From assembly GCA_030015575.1 (NCBI GenBank), contig JASDDO010000006.1, positions 379,090,137 through 379,154,136 on the forward strand: a stretch of 64,000 bases of DNA. Direction: 5' to 3'. Shown one piece after another: positions 31,952 to 42,265 of the stretch (positions within the stretch are counted from its first letter, which is position 1; each line of letters opens with the position of its first letter). The notes beneath the pieces are model-generated. The model did no database searches, was not told the origin of the DNA, and worked only from the letters and a program-made list of their open reading frames with translations. Source of the DNA: Agapanthus africanus (lineage: Eukaryota > Streptophyta > Magnoliopsida > Asparagales > Amaryllidaceae). Both the position numbers and the translations under genes were made by a program.

Positions 31952-33914
31952 TGTTCACCGCCAAAAACAGAGATGGAACCGGGATGGTTCGTCTTTCCTA
32001 AATTTTGGGGCAGATACTATTTGGATTTATCCGCCCACCTCTCCGAAGATGCCAAGTTGATTTATTGCACCGTGTATCGGAGGTTTGGACGGATGCGACC
32101 GTTGGAGCAGATTTCGTCAGATTCCCCCTCGTTGGCGAGGGGTTTTTGATTGTGGGGACGCTCTTCCCTGTAGGCGCAACCCCCTGCAGTTAACTATGTT
32201 ATCGCATCGCGATAACCACTTTCCCCTGCTCCAGAAGTTCACTTCGTGTCGTGTGCGTTTGTTTTATTTTTGGTTGCCCGTGGATTGTATACGGAGACTA
32301 ATTTGTGTCATCGCCCTAGGGCATGGATTAGTCCAAATCCGTATATTCTTAGATTTGGGTTTGGGTTGATTTAAGGATCTTTAGTCTCATTTAAGATCAA
32401 CTTAAATGTTTGTTAAGGACACGTTAGTCCAATTTTAGACTAAGATCTACTCAACGGGGTTTTAGGAACATTCAGATCCAACAAAAGATTATTTGGGCTC
32501 CATTGTTTTAGTTTAAGGACGTTACGGTCCGTTGTTAGTTTAAGGACGTTTCGGTCCATAAATCACCATTTTTGAGGTGACGGTTTAGTTTAAGGACATT
32601 TCGGTCCGTATTGGGATGTGCCCATCGGTTTGGGAGTGCACCAAAGAGTTGTTGGTTGTCGGGACCCGCCACCTCTCTGAAGATATTGAAGAATTATAAC
32701 AACATGTATCAGAGGTGTGGAGAGATGTACCCTTGAACCAAATTCCATATTGAGGGGAGTGATCATGGTGGACCATCTAAGAATCATTAGTCATTTTTGG
32801 GAGACTAAGATTAACTTAGGAGATGTGGGATGGACATCATTCTGGTCATTATCAATTGAGGAATCATTAGTTTGGGAAGTCATGAGTATAGAGGCTCGGT
32901 CTATTTGGAGTCCAAGATATTTTAATCTCAGGAAGACTTAGTCAATTTGGGGCTGAAGTTGGTTTCTTATAGTATTAAACACTAATATATGATCGGTGCT
33001 TATGTGCTCCCACGTGAGATTCTAAAGCAGTGTCAAACACGGAAATTTAGGGCGCTCAAGTGTGGCACGTGAGGCGCCTGAAAGTTGGCGATGTACACTT
33101 GGGTCTAAATCCCCGTCTGTATATAAGTGTTAAACACTTAATTCTTGTGGCCCTCACGTGTAGGCACGTGGGGCGCCCCAGAGTTAGGCACTGCCTCTTT
33201 GGATTTATTCCCTCTTCCTTTTATAAGGGCTAAGCACTTAGCTCATATAATGCTCACGTGCGAATACGTGAGGTGCTCAAAATGTAAGCGTTGTCTTTGG
33301 ATTTTTCCCCTTTTCCATATGAGTGTTAAGCAACTGTTTGAAGGTCATGTGAGAACACGTGATTCGATCTTAGTCATTCCATTTTTTTCATCGGAGGTGC
33401 TCACGTGGGAACACGTGAGCTTTCGTTATAGTGTTGAACGCTAATGAATCACCAGTCTTTTCTTTTATATGCATAGAGATTTTGATCTGAGTTTTAAGAA
33501 TTTCAGGTCTCTTGTTTTATAAGAATTAAATTCTTTTACAGGGTTAAACCCTAGTTTTATCAGAGGAATTAAATTCCTATATACTTTTGGAAGAATTAAA
33601 TTCTTTGAACTTAGTTCTTTCCTCTAAGTTTTGAATCTGCATAACAGAATCTCTCCGATGAGAATTAAATTCTCAATTTGTGGGGAGATCTGCTTCTGCA
33701 GACCTCAACCAGAGGAAGAACTAAGTTTTTTTCTGAGGGGTTAAACCCTTGGAGAGGCGAAGAAGAGATAAGATAATCTCTGTGTCTTTCTTCTTACTTA
33801 GGGTTTCCTTTTTTAAAAGGGAGATCTTTATTTTAGAGAATTGAATTCTCTTTTCCTTTTTTTGTACTCTCTCTTCTCTGTGTTTTCTGTGTGTTCTCTC
33901 CGTCTTCTTGCTCC

Positions 33915-33922
33915 TATTTATA
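33915..33922 (-). promoter_or_regulatory. TATA box, element B 3' LTR
   Basis: TATAAATA on the sense (minus) strand, in the context CGTATAAATAGGAGC. The 5' LTR has the same at 46524-46531. Confidence 0.65.
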
Positions 33923-34559
33923 CGAGAAGAACAAGAATCAATTTGTTAAGAGAATCCCTCATTGAGAGATCATGATTGATTTCATAATCTTTTAGATCAA
34001 ACAGTGAATTTTATTCACCGCTGGATTTTTAATCCAAAGGCTCTCTGTGTAACAGAGAAGATTTCTAGTTTGTTTAACAAGATTATGAATATCTTGTTAG
34101 TTTTAAAAAAATTAGAATTTTATTCTCTCTTATCTTTTTAGTTTAACAAGATCAGAAATATATTTTCTTAATATAGAATTTAATTCTATCATATGGATAT
34201 CCCATTAGTTTAACATAGAATTTTATTCTTATTATATGAATATCTTATTAGTTTAACAAGATTAGGAAAATATTTTCCTATAATAGAATTTTATTCTACC
34301 AGATGATCACTGTTGGATCTTTGATCCAAAGGTCCTCTGTTTAACAGAGAAGATCTTTCTAGTTTGAGAAAGATCAGGAAAATATTTCCCAAATAGAATT
34401 TAATTCTATCAGATGATTTAATTGGTGATAATTTACTACCATCGGATTTTAAATCCAGGATTCTCTATTAGAGAAAGATCTTTCCATATTAGAAAGATCA
34501 TGGAAAATATTTCCCAAATAGGATTTAATTTTATTACATAGAATTTAATGGGAACATTT

Positions 34560-35190
34560 TAAATTGGGGCGCTCACATGCTTTGCATGTGAGAGGCAAGA
34601 GAACTCACGTGTTTAACACGTGACCCCTGCTGTGGGTTTTAACCTGTTTATGTTCAGCGCTCATATGCAAAGCATATGAGTGCTCACGTGTTTTGCACGT
34701 GAGGCCTGTTTGGCCATTAGTTGTTTTATTTAGTTTATTTTCAGCGCCCATATGCTTTACATATGAGCGCTCACGTGTTTAGCACGTGACGCATGTTTGG
34801 ACATTAGTTATTTATGTTCAGCGCTCATATGCTTTGCATATGAGCGCTCACGTGTTTTACACGTGAGGCCTGTTTGGCCCTTAGTTATGTGTTTTCAACG
34901 TCTATATGCTTTGCATATGAGCGCTTATGTGTTTAACACATGGGGCCTGTTTGGTCTTTTGTTATTTTCTTTCAACGCTTATATGCTTTTCATAAAGCAT
35001 ATGAGCGCTCACGTGTTTTACACGTGAGACCTATTTGGCCCTTAGTTATGTGTTTTCAACGTCTATATGCTTTGCATATGAGCGCTTACGTGTTTAACAC
35101 GTGAGGCCTGTTTGGTCTTTTGTTATTTTCTTTCAGCGCTTATATGCTTTTCATATAAGCGCTCACGTGTTTAACACGTGATGTCCAACC
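34560..35190 (-). repeat. U3 array of CACGTG and CATATG palindromes
   Basis: Alternating hairpins such as CTCACGTG-TTTTG-CACGTGAG and CTCATATG-CTTTG-CATATGAG, with 5-base loops, separated by ~30-bp spacers (GGCCTGTTTGGCC). At least twelve CACGTG G-box cores lie within 650 bp. G-boxes bind plant bZIP and bHLH factors, so this could be an enhancer. The 5' LTR counterpart is 47160-47620, with one set fewer. Confidence 0.85.
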
Positions 35191-35278
35191 ATGAATTCTT
35201 TTCCTCTTTGTTCTCTCCCGTTTTTATAAGGGTTATAAGGGAACAAATAGCTCTTGGCCGAAAATTTTGACGGGAACA

Positions 35279-35296
35279 AATTCCCCCCACTACTTT
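35279..35296 (-). promoter_or_regulatory. Polypurine tract of element B
   Basis: The sense sequence AAAGTAGTGGGGGGAATT ends at the LTR start TGTTCCCG. It is absent at the 5' LTR, which confirms which LTR is which. Confidence 0.88.
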
Positions 35297-35399
35297 GCCC
35301 ACGTGAGTATGCACGTGGGTAAAGTAGTGTAGAGTTATGCATGTCCATAGAATTGAGGGCTTAGGAGACAAGTTTAGGGTCCTTGTAGCCTAAGACTTT
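35297..35399 (-). other. Short spacer where the antisense gene is missing
   Basis: Contains the inverted pair CCCACGTG/CACGTGGG. In A and C more than 5 kb lies between polypurine tract and hairpins. Here there is about 100 bp. Confidence 0.6.
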
Positions 35400-36120
35400 T
35401 TTCATTTTCATGAGCCATAATGGTCTCAAGAAGGTTTTTCTCTCTACAAGTCGAGAGGATCTCATAGGTTCATATTCTCCCTAGAAATCGTGAGGATTTC
35501 TATGTATTCATCACCTCCGTGAGTCGTAAGGATCTCACTCGGGTATTTTTCCTTACGAATCGTGAGGACCCGTAGGTAGCTTCTTTATATCATTGGCGAA
35601 TGTAGCCCGTGGATAGTGTATAAGAGTCAGTTTGGACCTTCTTGTAGGGCAGCGATGGCTTAGGAAACAGGTTTGGATATGCCGCCTAAGACTTTTCAAC
35701 TTTATGAGTCGTGAGGGTCTCATAAAGGGTTTTCTCCCTATGAGTCGAGAGGATCCCGCAATTGTATTTTCTCCTTAGAAGTCGTGAGGATCTCCTAAGT
35801 GCGTTTTTTCTTGAGAATCGTAAGGATCTCACAAAAGATTTTTCCCCCTCACAAGTCGAGAGGACTCGTGAGTGATTTTTTTCCTCCTTATCGATATTCG
35901 ACTTTGGAGAATATGGCCCGTGGATAGTATACAAGAGTCAGTTTGGACCTACTTATAGGGCCACTGTGCTTAGGAAACATGTTGATATCCCCGTTGCTTA
36001 AAGCTTTTCACCTTCATGAGCCGTGAAGGTTTCATGAAGATGTTTTTCCCTATGAGTCGAGACGAGTCGAGAAGTTCTCACAGGAACATTGTTTTCCCTA
36101 CAAGTCGAGAAGTTCTCGCA
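35400..36120 (-). repeat. Constant-loop hairpin blocks (element B, next to LTR)
   Basis: About 14 units with loops near TCGTGAGGAT or TCGAGAGGAT and arms such as ACAAG, GTGAG, TATGAG and CTTACGA. Two GTATAC-type boxes (CCCGTGGATAGT, near 35605 and 35916) split the block into three runs. It corresponds to 10830-11020 and 61270-61490. Confidence 0.8.
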
Positions 36121-36489
36121 AGAATGTCCTAACGTCACAGTTAACCTTTGCTCTTTATGACAGAAGTCCGTTAGGGTTTGTGGTACTAGGGTTTTTGTCC
36201 GTCATATCGTCGCGTTGGCTGATGCATTCCTCGATTTGCAGTCTTGCTGTTCGAGTAGCCCCGTGACTGTCGTGTCTCTGATCCCTTCGGGGGCTGGACA
36301 AGACGTCTTCAAGTAATCTCCCAGGTCATATTACCGTTGGAAGAGCAAGCGTTAGGGATTTTCCATGCCGCTTTTTACTTGAGATTAGGCTGTATTTGGG
36401 ATCCCCGATGAGTCATGACCACTCCGCGCTGGTGTAGGATGATCTCTGATAGTTTTTCAGGTTTTATTTGAGTTGCCGTCAAGACCCTG
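36121..36489 (-). other. Non-coding spacer
   Basis: No gene and no clear repeat. It starts with CGTCACAGTTAACC and leads into the 113-bp array. It shows no detectable remnant of the antisense gene. Confidence 0.5.
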
Positions 36490-37430
36490 AAGGTAGGGAT
36501 CTTCCATTGCTTCGTTTGTTGACATTGTGTCTGCTACATTGTAACGAATGTCGAGGTTGTCGCTAGGTTGTCTGTGAACCGTTGAGGCTCAGAAATAGGG
36601 ACTTTGCAATGGCTCCGTTGTTTTGACCCTGGGGTCGGTTGTTGACATTGCATCTGCATCCTGCTGGAGTGAGGAAAAACGCCGTTGTTGATCTCTAGGC
36701 GGTCTGTGAACTGTCAAGAGCAGGAACTAAGGACTTTGCCATGGCTCCGTTTGGCTGACGTCGCGTCTGCATCCTGTTGGAATGGAGAAGGAACGGCGGG
36801 TTGATCTTCTAGGCTGTCTGTGAACCGTCGAGATCTGGAACTAAGGACTTAGGCATGGCTCCGTTTTGCTGACGTCGTGTCTGCATCCTGTTAGAGTGGA
36901 GAAGGAACGCCGGGGTGATCTCTAGGTTTTCTGTGAACCGTCGAGATCTAGAACTAGGGACTTTTCCATGGCTCCATTTTGCTGACGTTGCGTCTGCATC
37001 CTGTTGGAGTGGAGAAGGAATGCCGGGATGATCTCTAGGCTGTCTGTGACCCGTCGAGATCTGAAACTAGGGATTTTGACATGGCTCCATTTTGCTGACG
37101 TCGCATCTGCATCCTGTTGGAGTTGAGAAGGAACGCCGGGGTGACATTGCGTCTGCTGTATCGAGACGAATGTCGATGTGGTCTCTAGGTTGTTTGTGAA
37201 CCGTCGGGACCTGGAACTAGGGACTTTTCCATGGCTCCGAGGCAGTCTCTAGGTTGTTGGTGAACCGTCAAGGCTTGGAATTAGGGACTTTGCCATGGCT
37301 CCGTTGTTTTGACCTTGGGTTCGGTTGTTGACGTTGCATCTGCATCCTGCTGAAGTGAGAAGAAATGCCGTTGTTTATCTCTAGGCTGTCTGTGAACCGT
37401 CGAGATTCGACTCTCCCTTCGACAGAGCCC
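36490..37430 (-). repeat. 113-bp tandem array (about 8 copies)
   Basis: GCATCCTG recurs at 36656, 36769, 36883, 36996 and 37109 (spacing 113-114) and again at 37339. Units share GTGAACCGTCGAGATCTGGA and CCATGGCTCCGTTTTGCTGA. It is in the slot occupied by the 170-bp array in A and the 29-bp array in C. Confidence 0.9.
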
Positions 37431-37529
37431 GTTGGGGAAATGTGGTTCCCTTTTCGTTATGCCCATGGATTGTATACAGAGGTTGATGTGGACTCACCTG
37501 CAGGGCAAAAGCTTCATCATTCATTTTTT

Positions 37530-37797
37530 TTCTTTCCGCGATGCTCTATCATTTCAGCTTTTTATATCGTGAAAGTCGTGATTATCCAATCATTTCGGTT
37601 GTTTTTATCGCGGTGCCCAATCATTTCGGCTATTCTTTTCTTTTTACTCATTGTTTTTTATTGCGAGTTACCCAAACATTTCGGCTGTTTTTATATGCAT
37701 ATATTTTGCTCGCTGATTTTTATTGCGAGTTGCCCCATCATTTCGGCTATCTCATATGCATTTTTTGCTCGTTGATTTTTATTGCGAGTATGAAACT
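37530..37797 (-). repeat. CCGAAATGAT hairpin family (element B)
   Basis: About seven copies of the plus-strand motif ATCATTTCGGCTATTTTT, with small inverted pairs between them (CTCGC/GCGAG types). Counterpart of 8031-8275. A GTATAC box (37461-37477) precedes it. Confidence 0.8.
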
Positions 37798-37990
37798 TGA
37801 GATCTGATACCAATCTTGGCATCAACACTGCTGCGACTGGAATATTGCCAGGAGCGAATCATCATTTGCCTTGAAAGTACTTAGAATTTGATACCAATTT
37901 AGGCATCAGCATCGCTACGAGTGGAATATTGTCAGGAGCGAATCATCATTGCCTTTGCTAATTTTGAACAAAGATAGCTTAGCACACAGA
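37798..37990 (-). repeat. Conserved block, two copies (element B)
   Basis: Two ~90-bp copies containing GATACCAATTTAGGCATCAG and CCAGGAGCGAATCATCATT. Counterpart of 7866-8030. A third and fourth copy lie at 41510-41660. Confidence 0.8.
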
Positions 37991-38530
37991 GTTAGGATCC
38001 TGTTGACTAAGGCTTTTTGACTTTACGAGCCGTAAGGGTTTCATAAAGGTATTTCTCCCTACGAGTCGTGAGGATTTCGTAGGTGTATTTTCTCCTTAGG
38101 AATCGTGGGGATCCCCAAGTGTGTGTTCTCTTATAAGTCGTAAGAATCTCATAAGAATATTTTCTCCTTATAAGTCGAGAGGACTTACAAGTGTTGTTCA
38201 CCATATGAGGACATTCCTCGTCATTTATGGAACTTGGTAGGGAAAATTGTTATTTGTGCCTATGGATTGTATACAATAGCCAATATTGACCGCCTGTAGG
38301 CAACTTGGTGAGTGTGATGGCTTAAGAACAGGTTCAGGTCCCTGTATCTTAAAACTTTTGAATCCTATGAGCCATGAGGGTCTCATAGTGGGGATTCTCC
38401 TTACGAGTCGTGAGATCTCGTAAGTGTAATTTCTTCTTCGGAATCGTAGGGATCCCTAAGTGTGTTGCTCCCTTATGAGTCGTAGGAATCTCACGCAGGT
38501 GTTTTCTCCTCACAAGGTCGAGAGGACCTT
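37991..38530 (-). repeat. Constant-loop hairpin array (element B, main)
   Basis: Two runs of five units (38025-38200 and 38365-38530) separated by a GTATAC box (38258-38274). The arms follow the same order in each run as in A and C: TTTATGAG type, CTACGAG type, CTTAGGA type, TTATAAG/GTGAG type, CTTGTAAG type. Confidence 0.85.
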
Positions 38531-38815
38531 GCAGGTGTTTTTATTTTAACGAGATTGCGCCCTTTCGGGTTTTCACAAACTCGCCGGCAGTCCTGCTGTT
38601 TTTACTCACGGAGTCCTTTCGGGTTTTCATCCGTGTCCATTTCGCTTGTGGACGTACCGTTTTTTTACAATGAGATTGCGCCTTTTTAGGTTCACAAGCT
38701 CACCGATAGCCCTGCTGTTTTTACTCATAGCGCCCTTTCGGATTTTCATCCGTGCTCATTTCGCTTATGGACATACCATTTTTTTACCACCCCTCTGTTT
38801 GCCAATGGCACTTAA
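38531..38815 (-). repeat. ~140-bp duplication (element B)
   Basis: Two copies with GCGCCCTTTCGGGTTTTCAC and TGCTGTTTTTACTCA. Counterpart of 7030-7345. Confidence 0.8.
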
Positions 38816-38929
38816 GGGGGACTTCGCCACCGAGGTAGCTGTGTAGCCAGCGGGATTTCAGTTGCAGTCCTTACCGTTGGGACTTGTGGACTTAAATTCG
38901 ATTATCTTCGTGCTTGAGGCGACGTATTA

Positions 38930-38985
38930 GTTTAAGGACATTACATTGTTGGTTTAGGGACATCCTGGTCCAGGGCCAGCTTCGA
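38930..38985 (-). repeat. 27-bp repeat, two copies
   Basis: Two units of the type TAGTTTAAGGACATTACA, in the same place as the 15-copy array of A, between integrase and the ~140-bp block. Confidence 0.75.
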
Positions 38986-39084
38986 GGCGAAGTTTTGCCA
39001 TATACTACTTATAGAGTTTTGACTCAGGAAGACAGCGAGCGGACACGAGTGTCGTCGTCTATCATTCACCTGAGTTGTGACTTG

Positions 39085-40390
39085 TCAAGCGTAGTATTTC
39101 TTAAGGAATCGGCCGTTTATTGGCCAGAAAGGTCTTTCGCCATGCATATCCATGAGTAAGTAGGCCCCATCTTAGTAGACCTTGTCTATGATGTACGGAC
39201 CTTCATAGTTTGGCTCGAATTTCCCCCGCTTTGCACGGTTGGGGATCATAGGTCTTTTGACAACTAGCACGAGTTCGCCTTAGCAAAACGTTCTTGGCCT
39301 AGTTAGTCTTTCATATGAGCGCATCATCCTTGCTTTGTAAGCTTCCAGTTTTTGCTGCGCTATGAGATGAGTTTCATCGAGGGCATCGAGCTCCTCAAGC
39401 CAAAGATGGGAATTTTCTTCATCTGTCAGCTAATATCGAACTGCTACTCGTAAAGAGGGTAGCTCTATTTCCAAGGAAAGTACCACTTCCGTGCCGAATA
39501 CCAACGCGAATGGCGTTGTATTCATGGCCATTTTGAATGTGGTTCGATATGCCCAGAGAGCTTCATGCAGTCTCTCATGCCAGTCCCTTTTATTTCTGGA
39601 CATCGTTTTCTTTATGATTTTCGTTAATGTCTTGTTGAAAGACTCAGCTAGACTGTTAGTTCGGGGATTATAGACTGAAGAATATCTCCAATCTATATTA
39701 TGTTGCTGTACGAAGCGGCTGATATTATGGCTTCTGTAAGCCGGCCCATTATCCAAGATGATTCGTCGCAGAGTGCCAAACCGGTAGATGACATGCGCCC
39801 TGAAGAAATGGAGGATATTCTCCATCTTTACCTCCCTTAGCGGTTCTGCCTCTTCCCACTTAGAGAAGTAATCGGTTGTTGCCAATATGAACCGATGTCC
39901 CTTAGACGATGCTGGTTCGATGGGCCTGATTATATCGGTTCCCCACATTTCGAACGGCCAGCTAGCCAACGTCGGGTGGAGCGGATTTGGATGCTGGTGG
40001 ATGAAGTCCCCGTAAATTTGGAACGAGTGACACTGCTTCGCTTATTCGAGGCAGTCCTGAATCATCGTGGGGCAATAGTAACCCACTCTCTTGATCTTCA
40101 ACTTCATCTTTGGTCCGGCCTGATGAGAACCGCAGAGTCCGTCGTGAGTTTCTTGAACGAACCTTTTTGCTTCTTCTGGTCCCAGGCATCTCAGCCACAG
40201 ACAGTCGAATGATATCTTATATAGAGTATCATTGACGAAGGTGAAAGACAGGGCTCGCTTCATGAGCTGATGTCTTGACGACGCGTCTTCGGGAGTTCGA
40301 TGGGATTTGAAGTAGTCTATGAAGACTTCTCTCAAATCCGTAGCCTTTTCTTCATCTTCTATTTGGCAAGCTGCTTGTTTGGTCGCTTTC
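39085..40390 (-). pseudogene. Tat integrase (element B)
   Basis: Starts with the N-terminal zinc finger (HDGLCGSHQAG and a missing second part near 40040). A stop near 40042 is followed by the core (WGTDI with the first Asp; LDNGPAYRSH with the second; NSLAESF with the Glu; 39969-39430). The C-terminal domain has YEGPYII and ends KKYYA at 39085-39087. There are stops near 39430, 39270 and 39220. The stretch at 39880-39900 shows the uninterrupted version of the site hit by Athila-1 in element A. Confidence 0.88.
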
Positions 40391-40898
40391 TTCCTTTCAG
40401 ACGATTCCGGAGATATTTCTGCTAGCGCGAGAATCCGACGGCTTTGCAAAAATGATCCTTACGTCCTCGAGGTTTTCGTCGGCCAGTTTTTTAGCGAGTT
40501 TGGCTAATGAATCCGCCTTGCTATTTTCTGCATGCAGAATGCTTTCCAGAATGTAGGAGGGGATTTGTGTCAGCAATTGCTGCACCCTCTCGCCATATTT
40601 TACCAACTCTGGTTTGCATTTCTGATAGTCACTATTCACTTGGCTAACGACTAGCTAGGAGTCTCCATATATGAGAAGGTTTTCGATTCCCATGTCGACA
40701 GCGATTTCAAGACCCGCTATCAAAACTTGATACTCCGCCTCGTTGTTTGTCCTTGGCTCTGTTAAGGAAAGGGTGAAACGTATTTTCCCTCCTTGTGGAA
40801 TCACGAAGATAAGGTCCACCCTCGCTTTGATTATAGGGGTACTTTGCTTTCGCATCTTCAATGAAGATGCTCCGTAGAAGTATACTTCCCATCGGGCA
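40391..40898 (-). pseudogene. Second, archaeal-type RNase H of Tat pol (element B)
   Basis: After the usual RNase H comes another RNase H-like domain. 40861-40655 encodes NNEAEYQVLIAGLEIA and ends LLIYGDS, and 40639-40397 continues VNSDYQ and AENSKADSLAKLA. The Glu of NNEAEY and the Asp of YGDS are the expected metal-binding residues. An additional RNase H at this place is a known hallmark of the Tat lineage. One frameshift or stop separates the two parts near 40650. Confidence 0.8.
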
Positions 40899-41505
40899 TT
40901 ATTTCCTTCCTTCTCCCCTTCGATTGTGTCGAACGCGTGTTCGTCTGGAAATTCGCAATTTAAGGGGAGAATCGGCTAGTATCGGATGTTCAGCGAGAAA
41001 GTCGGCGATGACCTGGCCTTTCACTGCCTTAAGGGGTCGATACGTTATTGAGAACTCCATTAAGAGGAGGGTCCATTTGGCAAGCCTTCCTATTAGTATG
41101 ACTCTTGACATCAAATATTTGAGAGGATCCACCTTTGATATAAGATGGACCTCATGTGCTAGGGCATAGTGCCTGGGCTTTGTTATCGCGAAGATCAGTG
41201 CCAGGCAATGCTTTTCAATAGGGGAGTAGTTATTTTCTGCCCCAAGAAGGACTCGACTTAAATAGTATAGAGCTCTCTCATTCCCTTGGTCATTCTCCTG
41301 TGTCCATAGCGTTCCTAAAGAGCTTTCAAGGGCTGTTGTGTACAGGATGAGGGGCTTTCCCTTGACCGGAGCGGTCAGTACCGGCGGATTCTGCAGGTAT
41401 TGCTTGATTTCGTCCCGTGCACTTTGGCATTTCTGATCCCAGACGAACGGGTTCCCCTTCTTCATTAGATGTTTGTAGGGACGGCATTTGCCGGAGAGGT
41501 TGACT
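40899..41505 (-). pseudogene. End of RT and first RNase H (element B)
   Basis: Frame 41465-40899 with FVWDQKCQSARDEIKQYL, VLTAPVKGKPLILY, LYYLSRVLLGAENNYSPIEK and AKWTLLLMEF motifs, that is the RT tail followed by RNase H. The protein similarity ends near 41505, where a 3'-UTR-like block begins. The RT fingers and palm with the catalytic aspartates are missing. Confidence 0.85.
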
Positions 41506-42265
41506 TGAAGTTTGACACCTGTTTAGGCATCAGTATCGCTACAAATGGGATATTGCCAGGAGCGACTCATCATTTGCCTTGAGAGAACTCGGAATTTGAT
41601 ACCGATTTAGGTATCAGCATCACTACAACTGGGATAGTGCCAGGAGCGAATCATCATTTTCCCCTGTCGATTTGGACAAATGTGGCTTAGTAGACAGGGT
41701 TAGGATCCTGTCGACTAAGACTTTTGACTTTATGAGCCGTAAGGGTCTCATAAAGGGTTTTCTCCATACGAGTCGTGAGGATCTCGTAGGCGTATTATCT
41801 CCATAAGAATCATGGGGATTCCTAAGTGATGTCTTCTCTTGTAAGTCATAACGATCTTCCAAGAGTGTTTTCTCCTTATATATCGAGAGGACCTACAAGT
41901 GTTATTCACCATATGGGGACATTTCTTGCCATTTGTAGAACTTGGCAAAAAAATATTTATTCGTGCTCTGTGGATTATATACAAGGGTCAATATGGACCG
42001 CTTATAGGGCAATTTGGAGGATATGACGGTTTAAGAACAGGTCCAGATCCCTGTAACATAAGGCTTTTGAATCTTATGAGCCGTGAGGGTCTTACAGGGG
42101 GATTCTTCTTACGAGTCGTGAGGATCTCGTAAGTGTATTTATTTTAACGAGGTTGCGCCCTTCCGGGTTTTCACAAGCTCGCCGGCAGTCCTGCTGTTTT
42201 TACTCACGGCGTCCTTTCGGGTTTTCATCCATGCCCATTTTGCTTGTGGACGTATTGTTTTTTTA
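41506..42265 (-). repeat. 3'-UTR-like block in place of protease and RT
   Basis: Contains, in the same order as 37798-38640, the conserved block (two copies, 41510-41660), a constant-loop hairpin run (41710-41900), a GTATAC box (41965-41982), a shorter hairpin run and one ~140-bp unit (42130-42265). This is a copy of element 3'-UTR sequence in the middle of the coding region. Confidence 0.85.

Larger units (their letters stand above)
31952..35278 (-). repeat. 3' LTR of Tat element B
   Basis: 3327 bp, sense start TGTTCCCGTC at 35278 and end GGTGAACA at 31952. It matches 44560-47707 with scattered substitutions and one extra set of U3 palindromes. Landmarks are a GTATAC box (32276-32292), a palindrome GTTATCGC/GCGATAAC (32198-32216), 27-bp units (32520-32610), a TATA box (33915-33922) and the U3 palindrome array (34560-35190). 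Confidence 0.92.

Noticed and set aside
35686..35934. 82-codon minus-strand frame with repeated RRS/TRE words
   Set aside because: Produced by the constant-loop hairpin repeats. Similar frames appear at 38007, 41748 and 63278 in the same arrays.
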